Below, piece by piece: positions 34,198-45,178 of a stretch of DNA of 64,000 bases (its first letter is position 1; each line of letters opens with the position of its first letter). The stretch is from Methylobacterium sp. SyP6R (GTDB taxonomy: Bacteria > Pseudomonadota > Alphaproteobacteria > Rhizobiales > Beijerinckiaceae). The notes under the pieces are model-generated. The model did not search any database, had not been told where the DNA came from, and saw only the letters and a list, made by a program, of their open reading frames with translations. The DNA lies in NCBI RefSeq assembly GCF_019216885.1, contig NZ_JAAQRC020000001.1:1798001-1862000 (forward strand), read 5' to 3'. A program made the translations under genes and the position numbers.

Positions 34198-35664
34198 TCA
34201 GGCGAGGCGGTCGCCGATCAGGAAGTTCAGGGCGCGGTCGAGGCGGATCTGCGGCAGGCGGCCCGGGCGGCCGAGCGCATCGCGGGAGACCTGCGGCGGC
34301 CGGAAACGCGGGAAGCGCAGCGAGCCCGGCGTCACCGCGCCTTCGAGCACGGCCTCGGGCCGCTCGGGCAGCTCGCCGGGGAAGATCGCGGCCTCCGTCT
34401 CGCCGTCGAAGGTCTCGCCGTCGATGGTCTCGCCCGCCTCCGGCGTGCCGGCCACCGCCCGGAAGGCGTGCGGCCCGTCATGCACCACCGTCTCGCGGGT
34501 CGAGCGCACCGAGGCGAGCGCCTGGGTGCTGACATGGGCGCCCGCGGCCTCCGTGCGCCGCAGCGAGCGGGCGACGAGGAGGCGGAGCAGCGCGTCGAGC
34601 CGGTCGTGACTGGTATGGTGGAGGTGGTCGGCCTTGGTGGCGGCGAACAGGATCCTGTCGGCCCGCGGCGCGAAGAAGCGCGACAGCAGGGTGTTGCGCC
34701 CGACCCGCAGGCTCATCAGAACCCGGTCCAGGGCCTCTTCCAGCTCGGCGAGCGCCGCCGCCCCGGCATCGACCGCCGCCAGCACGTCGACCAGCACGAT
34801 CTGGCGGTCGATGCGCTGGAAATGATCGCGGAAGAACGGTGTCACCACCCGGTGCTTGTAGGCCTCGAAGCGGCGCTGCATCAGGCCGCCCAAGCTATCG
34901 GGCGCGACCGGGCCGTTCAGGATCAGGGGCGCGAAGGTCAGGGCCGGTGAGCCGGCGAGGTCGCCCGGCATCAGGAAGCGGCCCGGCGGCGTCGTCGCCA
35001 CCGCCTCGGGCCCGGCGCGCACGGCGGCGAGGTAGAGCGTGAACGCCTCGCTCGCCCGCTCGGCCACGATCTCGTCGAGGGGCTGGTTCGGGTCGAGAGT
35101 CCGCAGGGAGGCGAGCCAGGGCGCCGCCATTGCGGTCCGGCCGGGGCGCTCGGCGGCGGCGATCGTCTCGCGCGACCAGCCCTCGTAGGTCTGCTCGATC
35201 AACGCGAGGTCGAGCAGCCACTCGCCCGGGTAATCGACGATGTCGACCATCAGGCTCGCCGGTCCGGTGCGCCAGCCGCTCTTGCGCTCGTAATCGATCT
35301 CGAGGCGCAGCTGGCTGATCCGGTCGGTCGAGCGCGGCCAGTGCCGCGTCTCGGTCAGCGCCGCGAAATGGTCCTCGTAGGGGAAGCGCGTCACCGCGTC
35401 GTCGGGCTGCGGCACCAGGCGGGCCCGGCGCAGGCGGCCCTCCTGCGAGGCGCGGAGCGCCGGCAGCGGGTGCAGGCCGGTCAGCTGATGCACCAGAGCG
35501 GTGGTGAACACCGTCTTGCCCGAGCGGGCGAGCCCGGTGACGCCGAGCCGCACGGTCGGCTGGACCAGGAGGTCGTTCGAGGCCTCGGCGAGCGAGCGCG
35601 TGGCCTCGGTGACGGACTTGGCGAGGGAGCCGGCACGCGCGGCGAGGTCGGTCAGGGGCGGCAC
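34198..35664 (-). CDS. ycjX: YcjX-family P-loop GTPase-like protein (DUF463)
   Basis: A 488-residue protein. VRLGVTGLARSGKTVFTTALVHQL holds the Walker A motif near residue 44. LMVDIVDYPGEWLLDLALIEQTYEGW carries a DxPGEW switch motif, RFLMPGDLAGSPAL and FQRIDRQIVLVDVLAAVDAG follow, and FAATKADHLHHTSHDRL has the TKAD base-recognition motif, all standard for YcjX. E. coli ycjX is in the heat-shock regulon. It is the first gene of a two-gene operon with the YcjF-like gene. Confidence 0.93.
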   Translation of the reverse strand: MPPLTDLAARAGSLAKSVTEATRSLAEASNDLLVQPTVRLGVTGLARSGKTVFTTALVHQLTGLHPLPALRASQEGRLRRARLVPQPDDAVTRFPYEDHFAALTETRHWPRSTDRISQLRLEIDYERKSGWRTGPASLMVDIVDYPGEWLLDLALIEQTYEGWSRETIAAAERPGRTAMAAPWLASLRTLDPNQPLDEIVAERASEAFTLYLAAVRAGPEAVATTPPGRFLMPGDLAGSPALTFAPLILNGPVAPDSLGGLMQRRFEAYKHRVVTPFFRDHFQRIDRQIVLVDVLAAVDAGAAALAELEEALDRVLMSLRVGRNTLLSRFFAPRADRILFAATKADHLHHTSHDRLDALLRLLVARSLRRTEAAGAHVSTQALASVRSTRETVVHDGPHAFRAVAGTPEAGETIDGETFDGETEAAIFPGELPERPEAVLEGAVTPGSLRFPRFRPPQVSRDALGRPGRLPQIRLDRALNFLIGDRLA

Positions 35665-35727
35665 GCGATACGCTCTCGCTTCATGTCGTCCGGGGAGGTG
35701 GCGCGGCGCCGGGGCTTCCGCAAGGGT

Positions 35728-36930
35728 TTAGGGCGCGGCTTGCGCCTGCCGGCTCGCCGCGCGCTCGGCCTCGGCCCGGGCGATCGCCGCGGCGACGAGG
35801 GCCGGGCTCGCCCGCAACGCCCCGAGCTCGACCGAGGACATCGCCAGCAGCACCGGGGCGAGCCGTTCGGTGGCGTGGCCGTCGGGGGTGAACAGGCCGA
35901 GATCGTCCCCGGGCTTCACGCCGACGCTGCCGGCGATGCGGGCGGCGTAGTTCTGGATGCGGATCTCGTCCGAGCCGCAAAAGGGTGCCGGCGGGCGCAA
36001 GGCCGGTGGCAGGGCAGAGACCGGGGCCGCGGCGAGCGTCGGCAGGGCGGCGGCTTCGGCCGCGAGGCGGCCACCGTCGAGGACCCGTCCCGGCTCGATC
36101 GCAGCACTCGGGCGCGCCGTCTCACCGATGCCGGCGGCGATGGTGGGGAGCGGCGCCGCCCTGACGATGCGGACCGGCTGGCGCGGCCGCCCCTGCATCC
36201 GGGCAAGCGCCGACCAGGGCTGGACCCGCAGGGCGTTGCCGGCGACGGGGCGCGGCGCCCGCGCGATCCGCCGCGGGGCACCGCCGCGGCCGTGGCTGGC
36301 GAGGAAACGCGCCCTCAAGGTGCGGCCGATGCCCTGAGGCGCCAGGGCTGCGAGCGCCGGCGTGGCCGCCCGCGCGGGCGAGGCCCGGCCCGCCGGGGCG
36401 AGCGCCCGCGCGGCGACGGGAGCGCCGCACTCGGCCGGCGCCCAGCGGCGGACGATCGCCAGGGCCGAGCGGCGCCCGTATTCGCCGTAATAGCGCCGCA
36501 GCAGCGACACCGCCGCATCGGCGCCCTGCCCGGCGGTGGCAAAGCCGGTATGGCCCTCCTGGTCGCCGCCGATCTCGCCGTCCCAGCGCGCCCGCTTGAT
36601 GCACCAGTAATTGTTGAGCTTGACGCAGCGGGCGACGAAGGCGGGGTCGTTCGGCGCTGCCCAGGCGGTCCAGGCGAGGGAGAGCGGCAGGAGCCCATCC
36701 TTCGTCTCGCTGCGCCAGTTCGACACCGCCCGCGCCTCGGACCGGTAGACCGGCATCTCGCGTGCCGGCGTCGCCAGGGCGGCGGCGAGCCCGTCACGCA
36801 GATGCGCGGCACCGTCCCGGACCAGGGCGGCGCCCGCATCGGTCGCGGGGCCGGCCGCGAGGGTCAAGGCGAGGAAGGTGGTGAGGATCACGGGGGCCGG
36901 TTTGCGTTGCTGAGGCGAAGCCTGTCTCAA
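35728..36930 (-). CDS. secreted hypothetical protein with a lytic-domain-like N-terminal part
   Basis: A 400-residue protein with a signal peptide (VILTTFLALTLAAGPATDAGA). Residues about 100-170 read LNNYWCIKRARWDGEIGGDQEGHTGF, then GADAAVSLLRRYYGEYGRRSALAIVRRWAPAECG. That pattern recalls the NNPGNI ... LLxxYYxxYG...IIxRWAP domain of phage PM2 P5-like and other putative peptidoglycan-active proteins, with the first motif altered. The remaining 220 residues are Ala/Pro/Arg-rich and probably disordered. An envelope role is inference. Confidence 0.65.
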   Translation of the reverse strand: MRQASPQQRKPAPVILTTFLALTLAAGPATDAGAALVRDGAAHLRDGLAAALATPAREMPVYRSEARAVSNWRSETKDGLLPLSLAWTAWAAPNDPAFVARCVKLNNYWCIKRARWDGEIGGDQEGHTGFATAGQGADAAVSLLRRYYGEYGRRSALAIVRRWAPAECGAPVAARALAPAGRASPARAATPALAALAPQGIGRTLRARFLASHGRGGAPRRIARAPRPVAGNALRVQPWSALARMQGRPRQPVRIVRAAPLPTIAAGIGETARPSAAIEPGRVLDGGRLAAEAAALPTLAAAPVSALPPALRPPAPFCGSDEIRIQNYAARIAGSVGVKPGDDLGLFTPDGHATERLAPVLLAMSSVELGALRASPALVAAAIARAEAERAASRQAQAAP

Positions 36931-36966
36931 GCGATGGGTCGGCCGATGCGTTCCGACGCGGGTGGT

Positions 36967-37175
36967 GCGGGTTTCCTCCTCTCCCCGCGGGCGGGGAGAG
37001 GCCTGAGCTCCGAAGGGGCTCAGGGAGCCCGAAGGGCGAGGGTGAGGGGGCGTTTCCGGAGGAGCCTCATCCGTCGAGACCCCCTCACCCTCGCTCCGGC
37101 TTCGCCTGCGCTCGCCGCGTCACCTGCACGGTGACACGGCCCTCTCCCCGCCCGCGGGGAGAGGGGGAAACCCGC
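36967..37175. repeat. palindromic intergenic element, copy B
   Basis: The core of 187 bp runs from CCTCTCCCCGCGGGCGGGGA (36978) to the complementary end at 37141-37164. The symmetry extends outward through GCGGGTTT (36967-36974) and AAACCCGC (37168-37175). The interior shares several blocks with copy A. It fills most of the 300-bp gap 36931-37230, which holds no gene. Two copies 16 kb apart with the same termini point to a dispersed MITE-like family. Confidence 0.9.
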
Positions 37176-37230
37176 GCCTTTCCCGAACGGCCCCGTTTCG
37201 ATCACACCGACGACGGCACCGCCCCTTCGC

Positions 37231-37749
37231 CTACTCGTCCTCGCCGTGCCCGAGGCTCTTCGGGGTCACGAACCGCTCGACATCCCCCTCCCCGGCCTCG
37301 ACCTTGGTCCACGAGTCCACCGCCAGGTCGATCACCGTGACCGCTGCCGTGGGGTACTTCTTGGTCAGGGCCCGCCGTGCCTCGCTCGGCCGGGAGAGCA
37401 GCCGGGCGAGGTCCTGGAAGCCCGGATTGTGGCCGATCATCAGGGCTGTCGCGGCCTCGTCCGGGATGGAATGCACGACGTCGAGGAGGCGCGAGACCGG
37501 GGCCTCGTAGATCTGCGGCACGGTCTCGTCCGGCACCGCGCCGAGGGCCGGCCTGACGAGGTCCCAGGTTTCTCTCGTGCGCCGGGCCGGCGAGACCAGC
37601 ACCCGGTCCGGGATCAAACCCTCCGCGGCCAGGTAGGCCGCCATCTTGGGCGCGGCCTCCCGGCCGCGGGGAGCGAGCGGCCGGTCGGCATCGGCCATGC
37701 CCTCGGGCCAGTCGGACTTGGCGTGGCGGAAGAGGATCAGGCGGCGCAT
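37231..37749 (-). CDS. sixA: SixA-like phosphohistidine phosphatase
   Basis: A 172-residue histidine phosphatase. RRLILFRHAKSDWPEG carries the RHA-x-S motif with the catalytic His, VLVSPARRTRETW the phosphate-binding Arg, and ALMIGHNPGFQDLARLL the second His. E. coli SixA dephosphorylates phosphohistidine on ArcB or on PTS proteins; the target here is unknown. It starts four bases after the MoxR stop, so they are cotranscribed. Confidence 0.9.
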   Translation of the reverse strand: MRRLILFRHAKSDWPEGMADADRPLAPRGREAAPKMAAYLAAEGLIPDRVLVSPARRTRETWDLVRPALGAVPDETVPQIYEAPVSRLLDVVHSIPDEAATALMIGHNPGFQDLARLLSRPSEARRALTKKYPTAAVTVIDLAVDSWTKVEAGEGDVERFVTPKSLGHGEDE

Positions 37750-37753
37750 GGCT

Positions 37754-38599
<846 letters not shown>

Positions 38600-38676
38600 C
38601 GGGCTCGCGTCGCGTCCTATGGGGTTGTTGACCGGAACCTATGCGGCGCAGGCCGCGCTGGCGAGCCCCGCCGGTC

Positions 38677-39330
38677 TCACAGCTTCGACGGATCGAACCA
38701 CACGCAGCTGCGGGCGATCACCGCGAAATTCACCTCGGAGCGCGCCGGTTGCGGCAGCAACTCGCCGTCGATCGCCACGGTGGTCTGGTTCGAGGTGGCG
38801 CCGTCGCCGAAGGTCTGGGGCCGGGTCACGTAGCAATATTGCTTCTCGGGCTTCTGCTCGTCGCCCTTGAAGTTCCAGCCGGTGACGATCGTGCCGTCGA
38901 GATAGGGCACGGTCTTGAACACCGTGAAGCTCGTGCGCACGGCGGCGTTGGCGGGCGCCTCGGACTTGCCCTGGTTGCCGGTGAGCGAGGCCACGTCCGG
39001 GCGCCCCTTCGCCGCCGGCAATCCGCCCTCGATCTTGAGGGTGTTGTCGGTCAGCCGGACCTCGCCGCTCGTCTTGAGCGTCGTGGTCTCGAGGGCCTGG
39101 GTCAGGGCCTTGGCGAGCGTGTCGGAGGCGTTGCCGACCTCGTTCATCGTCGCGTAGCCGTAGAAGGCGGCCCCCAGCCCGGCGCCGGCGAGCCCCAGGA
39201 AGGCCCCGAGCCCGATCGCCCGGAACAGGAAGGCGCGGGCATTGGAGATCCGCGCCTCGGCCCGCAGGCGCCCGTTGACGTGCTGGGCGAGCGCCACGTT
39301 CTCCGGCGTGCCCGGTGCGAGGTAGCTCAC
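38677..39330 (-). CDS. hypothetical single-pass membrane protein
   Basis: A 217-residue protein with a GTG start at 39330 ([35 protein letters not shown]); the GTGA overlaps the stop of the gene before it by four bases. One membrane helix lies near residues 37-60 (LFRAIGLGAFLGLAGAGLGAAFYG). The rest faces the periplasm and includes VPYLDGTIVTGWNFKGDEQKPEKQYCY and SEVNFAVIARSCVWFDP, which may form a disulphide. It probably works together with the coiled-coil membrane protein upstream. No known family is recognised. Confidence 0.75.
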   Translation of the reverse strand: MSYLAPGTPENVALAQHVNGRLRAEARISNARAFLFRAIGLGAFLGLAGAGLGAAFYGYATMNEVGNASDTLAKALTQALETTTLKTSGEVRLTDNTLKIEGGLPAAKGRPDVASLTGNQGKSEAPANAAVRTSFTVFKTVPYLDGTIVTGWNFKGDEQKPEKQYCYVTRPQTFGDGATSNQTTVAIDGELLPQPARSEVNFAVIARSCVWFDPSKL

Positions 39331-40556
39331 GGTCTCGGCCTCTCGATGCGGTCGTCGTCGCGGGTCGGCGGTGCCGGCGGCGTGCCGGCCTGCGGCACGG
39401 TCGGCGAGCGGCGCTGGTCGAGGGGGATCGCGGCGCCCGAGGCCACCGCGGCCTCGCGCATCGCCCGTTGCGCGTCCTGGATCTGGGTCGCGCTCTCGGC
39501 CATCTGGTTGAGGAGCAGCGGCACGCCCTCCGCGTGCATCATCGCGTCGAGGTCGTCCTCGTCGCGATAGGTCTTGCGCACCTGCACGGCGCAGAGCGCC
39601 AAGAGCGTCGAGGCGAAGGCGGCGCAGAGCGCCGGCGCGAAGACGAAGATGCGCAGGAAGGCGTGGACCTGCTGGTCGGTGACGTCGATCGGATCGGCGC
39701 CGTAGACCATCGCGGTGAAGGAGTGCAGCTGCGAGCGCCGCACTGCGTCGCGGTAGGCGCCCTCGGCCTCCGTCACCCGGCGGTCGGCGGCGGCGCGGTC
39801 GAGCTGGGCCCGGGCGGCGCGGGCCTCGGCCAGGTTCTTGGCCACCACCGCCCGCTCGTCGGCGGCACCCTTCAGGCTGCCCGCGATGGTGGCGGTGCGC
39901 GGATCGGTGACGCAGCGAAGGTAATTGTAGCGCTTGCCGCGGCTGTTGGTGCCCGACAGGCGCTCGCAGCGCTGGCCCGGCAGGCCGGCGAGCTGGGCCG
40001 AGGCCTCGGTGGCGCGCTTCTCGAGCGAAGCGGCTTCCGCCGTGTACTGCGCCACCCTCGCATCGGCCTGGGCGATGCGGTTGTCGATCGTGCCGCGGTC
40101 GGCCTCGGCTTCCTTCAGGATCGTGCGGGCCTTCGAGGCCTCGGCGAGGCGGGGATGGAACATCATCTCGCCGAGCTGCGACACCGACTTGGTGGTCACG
40201 CCCGCCGCCATCACGATGCCGACGATCGCGAGAGACTTGATCAGCCAGTCGCGCTGGACCCGGATCAGGATGCCGAGCGGCACCCGGCACAGCTCGATCG
40301 CCGCGTAGACGATCGGCGCCAGCAGCATGAACCAGAAGCTCTGGTCGTTGGGGTTGGCATAGGTCTCGGCGAAGAAGAATGCCCCCGCGAGCGAGGTGCA
40401 GATCACCAGCGCCTCGACCAGGTAGGCGATGGCCACGTAGCCCCAGCGGATGCGGTAACCCTTGCGGATCGCCCGCTCCTGCTTCCAGGCGTCGGTCTCG
40501 TCGGTCCAGGCGCGCTTCTCGCGCACCACCACCCGATCGGGAGGCTGTCGGCCCAT
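39327..40556 (-). CDS. hypothetical four-helix membrane protein with long coiled coil
   Basis: A 409-residue protein, start ATG 40556 ([17 protein letters not shown]). Three hydrophobic helices occur near residues 42-135 ([52 protein letters not shown]). A periplasmic coiled coil of about 160 residues follows ([36 protein letters not shown]). A final helix lies near 300 ([21 protein letters not shown]). The layout recalls DUF4407-type proteins, but I would not assign it. It forms an operon with the next membrane protein and perhaps MoxR. Confidence 0.75.
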   Translation of the reverse strand: MGRQPPDRVVVREKRAWTDETDAWKQERAIRKGYRIRWGYVAIAYLVEALVICTSLAGAFFFAETYANPNDQSFWFMLLAPIVYAAIELCRVPLGILIRVQRDWLIKSLAIVGIVMAAGVTTKSVSQLGEMMFHPRLAEASKARTILKEAEADRGTIDNRIAQADARVAQYTAEAASLEKRATEASAQLAGLPGQRCERLSGTNSRGKRYNYLRCVTDPRTATIAGSLKGAADERAVVAKNLAEARAARAQLDRAAADRRVTEAEGAYRDAVRRSQLHSFTAMVYGADPIDVTDQQVHAFLRIFVFAPALCAAFASTLLALCAVQVRKTYRDEDDLDAMMHAEGVPLLLNQMAESATQIQDAQRAMREAAVASGAAIPLDQRRSPTVPQAGTPPAPPTRDDDRIERPRP

Positions 40557-40795
40557 CTCGGCTCCTCGTCCGGCCGCCCGGGAGCGGCCGCGTACACGGA
40601 ATCTCAATCCTTCACGCTATGCGGGTTTTGCGCCGAAAATGCGCCCTGGGCGAGCGGAGCTTGCCGCGGCGCAGCGTCCGAGATGCGGTTTACGCACCGC
40701 AAAACGCCGTGAGTGGCGTTAGAACTCGCTTGCGGCGCGGTCGTCGCGCCGATTCGACGCCGCGACGGCGTCGCCAGACCGGAGCGAGGCCCCGC

Positions 40796-42100
40796 ATGTC
40801 GGACGACCGCTACCACAAGGACCGTTTGGGCAACCGCCGCCTGGCGCCTGAGACCCTGATGCTCGGCTACGGCTACGATCCCGCCCTGTCGGAGGGGGCG
40901 GTGAAGCCGCCGGTCTTCCTCACTTCGACCTTCGTGTTCACCTCCGCCGAGCACGGCAAGGCGTTCTTCGATTACGTCTCGGGCAGGCGCGAGCCGCCGG
41001 CCGGCGAGGCGGCGGGCCTGGTCTATTCGCGGTTCAACCACCCCAACAGCGAGATCGTCGAGGACCGCCTGGCGGTGTTCGAGGAGGCGGAGGCCGCGCT
41101 CCTGTTCTCGTCGGGCATGTCGGCCATCGCCACGGTGATCCTGGCCCATGCCCGGCCCGGCGACGTGGTGCTGCATTCCCAGCCGCTCTATGGCGGCACC
41201 GAGACGCTGATCGCCAAGACGCTCTCCGGCTTCCAGATCGGTGCGGTCGGTTTCCAGGACGGCACCGACGAGGGCAGCATCACGGCGGCGGCCGAGGCCG
41301 CGGAGGCGATGGCGCGCAAGAGCGGTGGGCGCGTCAGCGTCGTGATGGTCGAGACGCCGTCGAACCCCTTGAACACCCTGGTCGATCTCGAACTGGTGCG
41401 CCGGGCCGCCGACCGGATCGGCACCAATCAGGGTGGGTCGGCGCCGGTGGTGGTCTGCGACAACACCCTGCTTGGCCCCCTCTTCCAGCACCCGCTGCGC
41501 CTTGGTGCCGACATCTCGGTCTACTCGCTGACGAAATATGTCGGCGGCCATTCCGATCTCATCGCCGGGGCGGCGCTCGGCGCGGCGGCCCGGATGAAGC
41601 CGGTGCGGCTCCTGCGCTCGGCGATCGGCACCCAGCTCGATCCGCATTCGTGCTGGATGCTCGGGCGCTCGCTCGAGACCCTGACGCTCCGGATGGAGAA
41701 GGCCAACCGCAACGGCGAGATCATCGCCGAACGCTTGCGCGACCACCCGAAGGTGACGCGGCTGCACCATCTCGGCCATCTCGAACCCGGCTCCGGCGCG
41801 GCCCGGGTCTACGCGGCGCAATGCGCCGCGCCCGGCTCGACCTTCTCGTTCGACGTGGCCGGCGGTGAGCCGGAGGCGTTCCGGGTCCTCAACGCGCTCC
41901 AGCTGTTCAAGCTGGCGGTGAGCTTGGGCGGCACCGAATCGCTCGCCAGCCACCCGGCGTCGACCACCCATTCGGGGGTACCGAAGGAGGTGCGCGACCG
42001 GCTCGGGGTCACCGACGCGACGATCCGGGTCTCGATCGGTATCGAGCATCCGGAGGATCTGGCGGCGGACCTGGAGGCGGCGCTCGCGACCCTGGGCTGA
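40796..42100 (+). CDS. cystathionine gamma-synthase family PLP enzyme
   Basis: A 434-residue trans-sulfuration enzyme; start ATG 40796 ([29 protein letters not shown]). [36 protein letters not shown], then [10 protein letters not shown], and [19 protein letters not shown] with the PLP-binding Lys are all present. The C-terminal [20 protein letters not shown] is the family signature. Members act as cystathionine gamma-synthase, gamma-lyase or methionine gamma-lyase; sequence alone does not decide which. The 239-bp upstream gap has a short hairpin at 40703-40720 but no recognisable SAM riboswitch. Confidence 0.9.
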   Translation: MSDDRYHKDRLGNRRLAPETLMLGYGYDPALSEGAVKPPVFLTSTFVFTSAEHGKAFFDYVSGRREPPAGEAAGLVYSRFNHPNSEIVEDRLAVFEEAEAALLFSSGMSAIATVILAHARPGDVVLHSQPLYGGTETLIAKTLSGFQIGAVGFQDGTDEGSITAAAEAAEAMARKSGGRVSVVMVETPSNPLNTLVDLELVRRAADRIGTNQGGSAPVVVCDNTLLGPLFQHPLRLGADISVYSLTKYVGGHSDLIAGAALGAAARMKPVRLLRSAIGTQLDPHSCWMLGRSLETLTLRMEKANRNGEIIAERLRDHPKVTRLHHLGHLEPGSGAARVYAAQCAAPGSTFSFDVAGGEPEAFRVLNALQLFKLAVSLGGTESLASHPASTTHSGVPKEVRDRLGVTDATIRVSIGIEHPEDLAADLEAALATLG

Positions 42101-42240
42101 AAAGCGGCCCCAAAGCGGCATTTCGGGCCCGTTTCGGCTTGCCCCGGCGGGCCCCCTCCGCATGATGGCCGCCCCGAGCCCCGCCCGATTCCCGCGGCGG
42201 GGCTCCCTCATCCGCGAAGATCGAGGCCCCGCCGCTCCCG

Positions 42241-44031
42241 ATGACCGAGCACGCCGTCTCCGGCTCCTACAAGGAGGTCATCCTCTTCCTGGTCACCGCC
42301 GGGATCGTGGTGCCGCTGTTCCATCGCCTGCGCGTCAGCCCGGTCCTCGGTTTCATCGGGGCGGGCGCGCTCCTCGGGCCGTCGGGCCTCGGGCGGCTGA
42401 CCGAGACCGTGCCGTGGCTCGGCGCCGTGACGATCTCGAACCGCACCGAGATCGCGCATCTCGCCGAGCTCGGCGTGGTGTTTCTGATGTTCATGATCGG
42501 GGTCGAGCTGTCCTGGGAGCGGTTGCGCATCCTGCGCCGCCTCGTCTTCGGCCTCGGCTCGTTGCAGGTGGTGGTGTCGAGCCTCCTCGTCGGGGCGGTG
42601 CTGATGGCGCTCGAGGTCTCGCCGATCGCCGCGATCCTGGTCGGGTTGGCGCTGGCGCTCTCCTCCACCGCCATCGTGCTGCCGGTGCTCGCCGAGCAGA
42701 AGCGGCTCAACACGCCCGCCGGCCGGGCGAGCTTCGCGGTGCTGCTGTTCCAGGATCTCGCCGTCGCGCCCGTCCTGTTCGCCATCGCGGTGCTCGGCCG
42801 CAAGGACGGCGACGCGGTGACGGGGCTCGCGCTCGCGCTCGGCCAGGCGGCGGTAGCGCTCGGGCTGCTGGTGGTCGCCGGACGCCTGGGGTTGCGGCCG
42901 CTGTTCCAGCTCGTCGCCCGCACCCGCAGCCCCGAATTGTTCATGGCGGCCTGCCTCCTCGTCATCGCGGCGACCGCCCTGGTCGCGGCGGCGAGCGGGC
43001 TGTCGATGACGCTCGGCGCCTTCGTGGCGGGCTTGCTCCTCGCCGAGACCGAGTATCGCCGGGCGATCGAGGCGACGATCGACCCGTTCAAGGGCCTGCT
43101 GCTCGGGGTGTTCTTCGTCTCGGTCGGCATGGGAATCGATCCGGCGGTCCTGATGAAGACGCCGCTCACCATCCTCGGCCTCGCCCTCGGGCTTCTCGTC
43201 CTGAAAGGCGGAGTGATCGTCGCGATCGGCACCGCGCTGCGCCTGCCTCGCGCCGTGGCGCTCGAATCCGCCCTGCTGCTCGGGCCGGGCGGCGAATTCG
43301 CCTTCGTGCTCGTCGGCAGCGCGCTCGCCGCCGGGCTGGTGCCCGAGGATCTCGGCCAGGCGGCGCTCGTCGTCACCACCGCCACGATGGTGATGATCCC
43401 GGGCCTCGCGGCTTTGGCCCGCCGCCTCGGCCGGCGGATCGACCGGACCTCGCTGGGCCGGGCCCGGGCCGAGCCGCCCCCGGCGGAGCGCCAGCCCGGC
43501 CGGGTGATCGTCGCGGGCTACGGCCGGGTCGGCCGGCTCGTCGCCGAGATGCTGGCCCGCCACAAGGTGCCCTACATCGCCCTCGACATGGATGCCGCCC
43601 GCGTCTCCGACCAGCGCCGCCTCGGCAACCCGGTCTATTTCGGCGATTCGGCCAATCCCGACCTGCTGCGCCGCTGCGGCATCGACACCGCCCGCGCGCT
43701 CGTCGTCACCCTCGACCAGCCCCGCGCCGTCGAGGCGGTGGTGGCCTCCGCCCGCGCCGAGCGGCCGGACCTCACCATCGTCGCCCGGGCGCGCGACGCC
43801 CGCCACGCCACCGCCCTCTACGAGATGGGCGTCGACGATGCCGTGCCCGAGACGATCGAGGCCTCGCTCCAGCTCTCGGAAGCCGTGCTGGTCGATGTCG
43901 GGGTGCCGATGGGCCTCGTCATCGCCTCGATCCACGAGCGCCGCGACGAGTTCCGGGCGATCCTGCGCCGCAAGGAGGCGCCGCCGGCCCCCGCCTTCCA
44001 GGCCCGCCGCACCGTGGGGAAGGCGCCGTGA
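42241..44031 (+). CDS. CPA2-type cation:proton antiporter with TrkA-N domain (KefB/YbaL-like)
   Basis: A 596-residue transporter. About twelve membrane helices fill residues 10-385 (SPVLGFIGAGALLGPSGLG, LALSSTAIVLPVLAEQKRLNTPAGR, GVFFVSVGMGIDPAVL are typical CPA2 elements). A RCK/TrkA-N domain follows, VIVAGYGRVGRLVAEMLARHKVPYIALDMD, which binds nucleotides. This is the layout of glutathione-gated or stress-responsive K+ efflux systems. The stop overlaps the GTG start of the helicase gene by four bases. Confidence 0.92.
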   Translation: MTEHAVSGSYKEVILFLVTAGIVVPLFHRLRVSPVLGFIGAGALLGPSGLGRLTETVPWLGAVTISNRTEIAHLAELGVVFLMFMIGVELSWERLRILRRLVFGLGSLQVVVSSLLVGAVLMALEVSPIAAILVGLALALSSTAIVLPVLAEQKRLNTPAGRASFAVLLFQDLAVAPVLFAIAVLGRKDGDAVTGLALALGQAAVALGLLVVAGRLGLRPLFQLVARTRSPELFMAACLLVIAATALVAAASGLSMTLGAFVAGLLLAETEYRRAIEATIDPFKGLLLGVFFVSVGMGIDPAVLMKTPLTILGLALGLLVLKGGVIVAIGTALRLPRAVALESALLLGPGGEFAFVLVGSALAAGLVPEDLGQAALVVTTATMVMIPGLAALARRLGRRIDRTSLGRARAEPPPAERQPGRVIVAGYGRVGRLVAEMLARHKVPYIALDMDAARVSDQRRLGNPVYFGDSANPDLLRRCGIDTARALVVTLDQPRAVEAVVASARAERPDLTIVARARDARHATALYEMGVDDAVPETIEASLQLSEAVLVDVGVPMGLVIASIHERRDEFRAILRRKEAPPAPAFQARRTVGKAP

Positions 44032-45131
44032 CGGGTCTCGGCTCGCAGCAGGAAGCGGCGCTCAAGGCGGTGTCGGACTGGCTGAAGCGCGGCAGCCCGC
44101 AGGTCTTCCGCCTGTTCGGCTTCGCCGGCACCGGCAAGACCACCCTGGCCAAGCGCCTCGCCGAGGACGTCGAGGGCGGGGTGCTGTTCTGCGCCTATAC
44201 CGGCAAGGCGGCCTCGGTGATGCGCGCCCGCGGCTGCCCGGATGCGTCCACCATCCACAGCCTGATCTACCGCACCCGAGAGGATACCGAGGGCGGGCCG
44301 GCCTTCACCCTCAACCGCACCGGGCCGGTGAGCAAGGCGGCTCTCGTCGTCATCGACGAATGCTCGATGGTCGACGGCGACCTCGGCAACGACCTTCTCT
44401 CCTTCGGCACGCCGGTGCTGGTGCTGGGCGATCCGGCGCAGCTGCCGCCGGTGAAGGGCGGCGGCTTCTTCACCGAGGCCGAGCCCGACGTGATGCTCAC
44501 GGAGGTCCACCGCCAGGCCGCCGACAACCCGATCGTGCGCCTCGCCATGACGGTGCGGGAGGGCGGACGGCTCGATTTCGGCGCCTATGGCGAGAGCCGG
44601 GTGATCCCGCGCCGCGAGATCGACCCCGCGACGGTGCTCGCTGCCGATCAGGTGCTGGTCGGCATGAACCGCACCCGGCGGCTCTACAATGGCCGCATGC
44701 GCGAGCTGATCGGCCACGTCGATCCGATGCCGGCGGTGGGCGAGAAGCTGGTCTGCCTGCGCAACGACCGCACCAAGGGCCTGCTCAACGGCTCGACCTG
44801 GACCGTCCAGGCCCTGCGCGCCGCCCCCCGCCCCGACCTCGTGCGGCTCGACGTGGTGCCGGAGGACGATCCGGCGCTCCGGCGCAAGCCCCAGGACATC
44901 CGGGTCCTGCGCTCGGTCATCGCCGGCAGCGAGGAGGAGGTGCCGGCGATCCTGCGGCGCGAGACGGAAGAGTTCACCTACGGCTACGCCCTCACCGTCC
45001 ACAAGGCGCAGGGGTCGCAATGGGACAAGGTGGTGCTGTTCGACGAATCCTATGCGTTTCGCGAGCACCGGGCGCGCTGGCTCTACACGGCGCTGACCCG
45101 GGCGGCGGAGACGATCACCGTGGTGGTGTAG
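44028..45131 (+). CDS. RecD-like superfamily 1 ATPase/helicase
   Basis: A 367-residue protein starting at GTG 44028 (MTGLGSQQEAALKAVSDWLKRG). VFRLFGFAGTGKTTLAKRLAED is Walker A, GKAASVMRARGC motif Ia, VVIDECSMVDGDLGNDLL Walker B, and LVLGDPAQLPPVKGGGFF motif III. YGYALTVHKAQGSQWDKVVL with YTALTRA is the UvrD_C_2 end. It lacks the N-terminal extension of RecD2, so it resembles the short RecD-like helicases common in phages and Rhizobiales. The target DNA role is unknown. It is coupled to the antiporter gene by GTGA. Confidence 0.9.
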   Translation: MTGLGSQQEAALKAVSDWLKRGSPQVFRLFGFAGTGKTTLAKRLAEDVEGGVLFCAYTGKAASVMRARGCPDASTIHSLIYRTREDTEGGPAFTLNRTGPVSKAALVVIDECSMVDGDLGNDLLSFGTPVLVLGDPAQLPPVKGGGFFTEAEPDVMLTEVHRQAADNPIVRLAMTVREGGRLDFGAYGESRVIPRREIDPATVLAADQVLVGMNRTRRLYNGRMRELIGHVDPMPAVGEKLVCLRNDRTKGLLNGSTWTVQALRAAPRPDLVRLDVVPEDDPALRRKPQDIRVLRSVIAGSEEEVPAILRRETEEFTYGYALTVHKAQGSQWDKVVLFDESYAFREHRARWLYTALTRAAETITVVV

Positions 45132-45178
45132 CGCGCGGAACGCCTTGCGCATCCGCCTTCGTGCGCTACCCTGCCGGC

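Noticed and set aside
40557..40795. SAM riboswitch before the cystathionine gamma-synthase family gene
   Set aside because: A small hairpin is present but no SAM-I or SAM-II consensus could be recognised.
42162..44030. Long plus-strand frame that would extend the helicase gene to 989 residues
   Set aside because: The extra part is an Arg/Pro-rich shadow of the antiporter gene; the helicase starts at GTG 44028.
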